Below are positions 22,097-26,306 of a DNA stretch of 26,306 bases, in pieces. The position numbers were made by a program, and so were the translations under genes. The first letter of the stretch is position 1. The number at the start of each line of letters is the position of its first letter. The notes under the pieces were generated by a model. It saw only the letters and a list, made by a program, of their open reading frames with translations, was not told the origin of the DNA and searched no databases. The stretch is from CALCKU01 sp964534845 (GTDB lineage: Bacteria; Pseudomonadota; Alphaproteobacteria; Caulobacterales; Maricaulaceae), in assembly GCA_964534845.1 (NCBI GenBank), contig CAZHPV010000033.1:1-26306 (forward strand), written 5' to 3'.

Positions 22097-23068
22097 ATGC
22101 AGCTTGACCGAAACGCACTATTGCAGGCTTACCGAAACATGAAAATTATCCGCTGTTTCGAGGAACGATTGCACCTTGAAATTAAGACCGGCGAAATCGC
22201 AGGATTTACGCATCTTTATGCAGGGCAAGAGGCGGTGGCTGTCGGTGTCTGTGAGCTTTTAAGTGATGACGATAAAATCGTTTCTACACATCGCGGGCAT
22301 GGACATTGTCTGGCTAAGGGATGTGATGTCAAACTCATGATGCAAGAGATTTATGGGCGTTCGACTGGACTTTGCAAGGGTAAGGGCGGTTCTATGCATA
22401 TCGCGGATGTCGACAAAGGTATGTTGGGCGCGAACGGCATTGTCGGGGCCGGCGCGCCAATCGCGGTTGGTGCGGCTATGGCGTGTAAGCTGGACGGAAA
22501 AGGCAATGTCGCAATAGCTTTTTCAGGAGACGGGGCTTGTAATCAGGGCACGACATTTGAGGCTATGAATATGGCCGTCGTTACCAAGGCTCCTGCGATC
22601 TTCGTTTTCGAAAACAATCATTATTCGGAACAAACGGGCGATAGCTATGCTGTGGGTACGGCCAACGATATTGCGGGACGGGCTGAAGGGTTCGGGATGA
22701 AGGTATGGCGGGCCAATGGTTCAGATTTCTTTGACGTTTATGAGACCATGCGCGATTTGTTAGATTATGTCCGTGCAGGCAACGGCCCCGCGGCGATAGA
22801 GTTTGATACAGAACGTTATTATGGTCATTTTGAAGGCGACCCTCAGCGCTACCGCGGCGAGGGGGAAGTTGAGCGCATACGTGAAGACAGGGACCCGTTA
22901 AAAGCGTTTAGAGCCCGGATTGATACGCTCGATAAAGTGGAGTTATCTGACCTTGATAAAATCGATGAAGAGGTTTTAAAACTTATCGATATCGCCGTTG
23001 ATGAAGCGAGAGCGGCGCCTAAACCCTTAGCTGAAGATGTCCTAACCGACGTCTATGTTTCGTATTAG
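22097..23068 (+). CDS. 2-oxo acid/acetoin dehydrogenase E1 component, alpha subunit
   Basis: 323 residues, the length usual for AcoA/PdhA-type E1-alpha. The thiamine diphosphate motif runs from GDG (144-146) through ACNQGTTFEAMNMA to ENN (172-174). STHRGHGHCLAKG and GKGGSMHIAD are family hallmarks. Start ATG 22097 has GGGA upstream. With E1-beta and E2 it forms a complex that decarboxylates a 2-oxo acid or cleaves a diketone such as acetoin, passing the acyl group to lipoate and CoA. The sequence type leans to the acetoin-dehydrogenase branch. In this island the substrate may be a late pathway fragment. Confidence 0.94.
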   Translation: MQLDRNALLQAYRNMKIIRCFEERLHLEIKTGEIAGFTHLYAGQEAVAVGVCELLSDDDKIVSTHRGHGHCLAKGCDVKLMMQEIYGRSTGLCKGKGGSMHIADVDKGMLGANGIVGAGAPIAVGAAMACKLDGKGNVAIAFSGDGACNQGTTFEAMNMAVVTKAPAIFVFENNHYSEQTGDSYAVGTANDIAGRAEGFGMKVWRANGSDFFDVYETMRDLLDYVRAGNGPAAIEFDTERYYGHFEGDPQRYRGEGEVERIREDRDPLKAFRARIDTLDKVELSDLDKIDEEVLKLIDIAVDEARAAPKPLAEDVLTDVYVSY

Positions 23069-23077
23069 AGGCCTAAG

Positions 23078-24100
23078 ATGACTGAGATGATGATACGCGG
23101 CGCGATTGCGCAAACGATACATGACGAAATGCTTCGCGATTCCAATGTTGTAATGCTCGGGGAAGATATTGTTGGCGGCATGGGCACTGAGGGCGGACCA
23201 GAAGCCACGGGTGGTATCTGGGGAACGTCAGCGGGTTTATTTGATAAGTTTGGGCCGGAGCGCGTTATTGACACGCCTATTTCTGAATCGGCTATTGTTG
23301 GTGCAGCCGCGGGGCTCGCTTTGTCAGGAAAGCGCCCAATTGCAGAAATTATGTTTGCCGATTTTGTGGGTGTGTGTTTGGATCAACTCTGGAATCAAAT
23401 GGCGAAATTTCGCTACATGTTTGGCGGTAAAACACTATGTCCGGCTGTCATTCGCATGTCCTACGGGGCCGGGGTTAATGCTGCCGCACAGCATAGTCAG
23501 GCGGTCTATTCCTTGCTTACGCAAATCCCGGGTTTGAAAGTCGTCATGCCGACAACGCCGGCTGATGCTAAGGGCTTGCTGACCACGGCTATTCGCGGTT
23601 CTGATCCTGTGATCTTTATGGAGCATAAAGCGCTCTATGCCAGTAAGGGTGAGGTACCTGATGGTGAATATCTTGTTCCTTTCGGTGAAGCGCGTATGGC
23701 GCGGCGTGGTGAGGACGTAACGATTGTAACATGCGGCTTGATGGTCAGTGTTGCTGAAGCCGCAGCGGCGGTTTTAGCCAAAGAGGGTATTGAATGCGAT
23801 GTGATTGATCTGCGCACGACCAGCCCACTCGATGAAGATACTATTCTTGATTCTGTGGAAGTATCAGGCCGTCTTGTTGTTGTTGATGAGAGCACGCCGC
23901 GTTGTAGCCTCGCGACAGATATAGCTGCTTTGGTGTGTAGTGAAGCCTTTTCGAGTCTGAAGGCTCCGCCTGAACTGGTGACCGCGCCGCATACACCTGT
24001 ACCGTTTGCGCGTGAATTGGAACGTGCATATTTGCCCAATAGTGCAAAAGTAGAGGCGGCTGTGCGCCAAGTTCTCGCGTATAAAAGTGGATATTCATAA
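23078..24100 (+). CDS. 2-oxo acid/acetoin dehydrogenase E1 component, beta subunit
   Basis: 340 residues. Family features: MLGEDIVGGMGTEGG near 26-40, DTPISES with Glu70 (the Glu that activates thiamine diphosphate in E1-beta), AEIMFADFVGVCLDQLWNQMAKFRYM, and AAAQHSQAVYSLL with His139. The C-terminal transketolase domain contains VIDLRTTSPLDEDTI and VVVDESTP. It begins 9 bp after E1-alpha, with GAGG upstream, and ends 2 bp before E2, so the three genes are one operon. It supplies half of the E1 active site in an alpha2-beta2 heterotetramer. Confidence 0.95.
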   Translation: MTEMMIRGAIAQTIHDEMLRDSNVVMLGEDIVGGMGTEGGPEATGGIWGTSAGLFDKFGPERVIDTPISESAIVGAAAGLALSGKRPIAEIMFADFVGVCLDQLWNQMAKFRYMFGGKTLCPAVIRMSYGAGVNAAAQHSQAVYSLLTQIPGLKVVMPTTPADAKGLLTTAIRGSDPVIFMEHKALYASKGEVPDGEYLVPFGEARMARRGEDVTIVTCGLMVSVAEAAAAVLAKEGIECDVIDLRTTSPLDEDTILDSVEVSGRLVVVDESTPRCSLATDIAALVCSEAFSSLKAPPELVTAPHTPVPFARELERAYLPNSAKVEAAVRQVLAYKSGYS

Positions 24101-24102
24101 TC

Positions 24103-25395
24103 ATGCCTTTGAGATATTTGACCATGCCCAAATGGGGCATAGAAATGCAGGAAGGCACACTGACAGAATGGCATGTGCAAGAGGGTGACACCGTCACCAA
24201 GGGGCAATTAATTGCGCTTATCGAGACCGATAAAATTACCAATGAAATGGAAGCAGATGCACCCGGCGTCGTGCATAAGGTTCTTGTGCCGGAAGGCGAA
24301 GTCAAGACTGTTGGCCAATTGCTCGCTATTTTGGGTGATGAAGGGGAAAGCCCTGACGCTATTGAAGCGTTCCTTGCTGCCTTTGAGGCCCCTGATACGT
24401 CTATGGCTGCTGGCGGTGCAGGTACAGCGTCAACCGCGCAGCTTGAAAGTGCCTCTGAGCCCTTATCATCTGAAGTTGATGCTTCGCAGAGCTCTATTTC
24501 TGAAGCGGACTTTGCCGATATTAAAATCAGTCCTGCCGCAAAGCGTCGGGCTATTGCCTTAGGACTTGCACCGAATTTGATTGTGTCCACGAGCAAGCGC
24601 GGAAGAATATCCATGCAAGATGTTGAGCAAAGCGCTATTACGCATGGCTTATTAGAACTTGACTCGAATGAAGCCTCTGATGCGGGGGGCGGTGATAAAA
24701 CATATTCCAATGAGCCGACAATCACTCCGATGTCAGCCATGCGAAAAACCGTGGCGAAACGATTAACGGAGGCAAAATCTACAATTCCGCATTTTTACCT
24801 GAGGTCTGATATTCGGATTGATGCTCTCCTTGAAGCTAAGGCTTCATATCAAGCTAAAAGCGGAACGAAGATATCGGTTAATGACCTCTTGATTAAAGCG
24901 GCTGCGCTGGCGCTGACTGAGAACCCGGAGGTGAATGTGCAATTGCATGGTGATGATATTCACCACTTTAAACATGCTGATATAGCTGTGGCTGTTTCGA
25001 CGCCGCGCGGCTTGATTACGCCTGTGGTTAGGTCTGCGGATTTGCGCGGGCTTGGAGATATATCTAGCGCTATGAAAGATATGGCAGACCGTGCGCGAGG
25101 TAACAAACTTACCCATGCAGATATTGCTGCAGGAACATTCACGCTCTCCAATTTGGGGATGTTTGGTGTCGACCAATTTGATGCGATTATTAACCCGCCG
25201 CAATGCGCTATCCTCGCTGTTGGAACCAAACGGACGGTTTGGACACAAGAGGACGAAGGCGGCGTATTTGCAAACTTTATCTCATGTTCTCTGTCTTGCG
25301 ACCACCGCGCGATTGACGGTGCGCTTGGGGCCGCATTCTTAAAGAGCTTAAAGATCTTAATTGAAAATCCACAAAGGCTTTTCGATCCAGCATAA
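24103..25395 (+). CDS. Dihydrolipoamide acyltransferase (E2)
   Basis: 430 residues. One lipoyl domain (about 1-80) carries the modified Lys44 in ETDKITNE. An Ala/Ser-rich linker follows, then a peripheral subunit-binding domain (about 141-176, ISPAAKRRAIALGL...GRISMQDVEQ), and a catalytic core with TLSNLGMFGVDQFDAIINPPQ and the active-site DHRAIDG (His401, Asp405). It accepts the acyl group from E1 and transfers it to CoA. The E3 that reoxidises lipoamide is not in the window. It is the last gene of the E1-alpha, E1-beta, E2 operon, with 81 bp before the transporter gene. Confidence 0.96.
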   Translation: MPLRYLTMPKWGIEMQEGTLTEWHVQEGDTVTKGQLIALIETDKITNEMEADAPGVVHKVLVPEGEVKTVGQLLAILGDEGESPDAIEAFLAAFEAPDTSMAAGGAGTASTAQLESASEPLSSEVDASQSSISEADFADIKISPAAKRRAIALGLAPNLIVSTSKRGRISMQDVEQSAITHGLLELDSNEASDAGGGDKTYSNEPTITPMSAMRKTVAKRLTEAKSTIPHFYLRSDIRIDALLEAKASYQAKSGTKISVNDLLIKAAALALTENPEVNVQLHGDDIHHFKHADIAVAVSTPRGLITPVVRSADLRGLGDISSAMKDMADRARGNKLTHADIAAGTFTLSNLGMFGVDQFDAIINPPQCAILAVGTKRTVWTQEDEGGVFANFISCSLSCDHRAIDGALGAAFLKSLKILIENPQRLFDPA

Positions 25396-25476
25396 ATTTC
25401 ACGGTCCTTTCGGCCGACATCTCACTGAACTTGGTGCCAAACCGAGGGTGAATAATATACCATTTGGGGAGCTGCC

Positions 25477-26306
25477 ATGCGTGCAGACAATACAGCTTTA
25501 GCACCGCCGTCCAAAACGGGATGGTCGACCTATAAAAAATATGTGATCGGGATCCTTCTGGTCGTCTACACTTTGAATTTCATTGATAGGCAAATCATAG
25601 CCATTTTATCTCCTGCTATTAAAGCCGATCTGGATATTAATGACACTCAGCTCGGCCTTTTAAAAGGTTTCGCTTTTGCGATGTTTTATGCGATTTTTAG
25701 TATCCCGATTGCGCGGCTCGCGGATAAGTCGAACCGGGTCAATATTATCTCTATCTCTATTGTGTTTTGGAGCGCAATGACGGCGATTTGCGGCGCGGCT
25801 GCAAATTTCTGGCAGCTAGCACTGGCAAGAATTGGCGTAGGGATTGGGGAAGCTGGCTGTAGCCCGCCCGCCCATTCTTTAGTTTCGGATTATTTTCGCA
25901 AAGAAGAACGCGCTACAGCGCTGGGTATTTATTCACTCGGCATTCCGATTGGCTCTTTATTCGGCATTCTTCTCGGCGGTTGGCTTGTTGTAAATTTGGG
26001 CTGGCGCTGGACATTTGTTGCGGTCGGGGTTCCCGGGATTTTACTGGGCCTGCTTGTTAAATTAACCCTGAAGGAACCGAAGCGAGGCGCTGCAGAGCTG
26101 GCCGACAATACAATCGCTGCATCTGACGTGCCCAAAGCACCCGAGCTGAGGGCCTCCCTGACAAAAACCTTTAAAACCATATGGGGCATCAAAAGTTTCC
26201 GCTATTTAATTTATGGATCTGCACTCGTCGCATTTGCTGTATTTGGATTTCAATTGTGGATGGTTGATTTTATCTTCCGAACACATGGATTGACGATTGA
26301 TAAACT
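25477..26306 (+). CDS. MFS transporter, spinster-like (partial, runs off the end)
   Basis: An open frame of 276 codons begins at ATG 25477 (GGGGAG 5 nt upstream) and continues past the window. Translation starts MRADNTALAPPSK. The first membrane segment leads into LNFIDRQIIAILSPAIKADL, a spinster-like MFS signature. ARLADKSNR in the first cytoplasmic loop, ARIGVGIGEAGCSPPAHSLVSDYF, and GWLVVNLGWRWTFVAVGVPG follow, giving about six helices before the central loop. Such transporters often accompany alphaproteobacterial lipid- or terpenoid-catabolic clusters. It probably imports the substrate or exports an intermediate. Confidence 0.92.
   Translation, partial: MRADNTALAPPSKTGWSTYKKYVIGILLVVYTLNFIDRQIIAILSPAIKADLDINDTQLGLLKGFAFAMFYAIFSIPIARLADKSNRVNIISISIVFWSAMTAICGAAANFWQLALARIGVGIGEAGCSPPAHSLVSDYFRKEERATALGIYSLGIPIGSLFGILLGGWLVVNLGWRWTFVAVGVPGILLGLLVKLTLKEPKRGAAELADNTIAASDVPKAPELRASLTKTFKTIWGIKSFRYLIYGSALVAFAVFGFQLWMVDFIFRTHGLTIDK

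Noticed and set aside
23841..24740. A 299-codon open frame on the minus strand across E1-beta and E2
   Set aside because: It lies opposite two strongly conserved genes, its protein is Ser/Ala/Ile-rich with no recognisable domain, and it has no promoter context. It is a shadow of coding sequence.
1..26306. tRNA genes, IS elements, integrases or attachment sites marking a mobile island
   Set aside because: None was seen by eye on either strand. Transfer of the cluster remains possible but has no direct support here.

Overview
The window looks like a chromosomal catabolic island from an alphaproteobacterium. The genes have mid-range GC, some clear TTG and GTG starts, and the gene families often grouped in marine and soil Alphaproteobacteria that degrade terpenoid, steroid-like or aromatic compounds: alpha-only Rieske oxygenases, SDRs, SnoaL/NTF2-like proteins, a DUF35-thiolase pair, spinster-type MFS and ThuA-like proteins. 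The genus cannot be fixed from the sequence. No tRNA, rRNA, IS element, phage gene or CRISPR array was seen.

Layout. At 1-119 is the C-terminal tail of an unrelated Gly/Pro-rich protein. After a 343-bp regulatory gap come an NTF2-like protein, an NmrA-like protein and a cytochrome P450 (+). Convergent to them is a minus-strand unit: antibiotic-monooxygenase-like protein, Rieske oxygenase 1, alpha/beta hydrolase. From 5665 to 17533 the genes alternate in short divergent and convergent units: Zn-alcohol dehydrogenase and HSL-type hydrolase (+), SnoaL-like (-), SDR and Rieske 2 (+), SDR (-), SnoaL-like (+), acyl-CoA ligase (-), DUF35 protein, thiolase and Rieske 3 (+), TetR regulator (-). From 17710 come a ThuA-like protein (+), an acyl-CoA dehydrogenase (-), a LuxR-type regulator (+), a second acyl-CoA dehydrogenase (+), an acetoin/pyruvate dehydrogenase-like E1-alpha, E1-beta, E2 operon (+), and an MFS transporter cut off by the window end.

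How the genes may work together (inference). A transporter takes up a hydrophobic, probably polycyclic or alicyclic substrate. The P450 and three Rieske oxygenases hydroxylate it, the SDRs and Zn-ADH oxidise the alcohols, and the hydrolases open esters, lactones or C-C bonds. The ligase makes a CoA thioester. The two acyl-CoA dehydrogenases and the DUF35-thiolase pair then shorten it by beta-oxidation or retro-aldol cleavage. The E1/E2 complex decarboxylates a 2-oxo or diketone product. No ring-cleaving dioxygenase, oxygenase beta subunit, ferredoxin, reductase or E3 is present, so those must lie elsewhere or not be needed. The substrate is unknown.

The most interesting non-coding signal is two sets of repeated motifs that suggest two interleaved regulons. 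One is a palindrome with half-site near AAAACARTCAR and a fixed 2-bp centre; it lies beside the TetR gene, before two Rieske units, and in weak form between the ligase and DUF35 genes. The other is a 19-bp element, AATTTTGGYATAGCTATTT, found before the P450 operon and, 18 of 19 identical, just after the LuxR gene, with a shorter match before LuxR.
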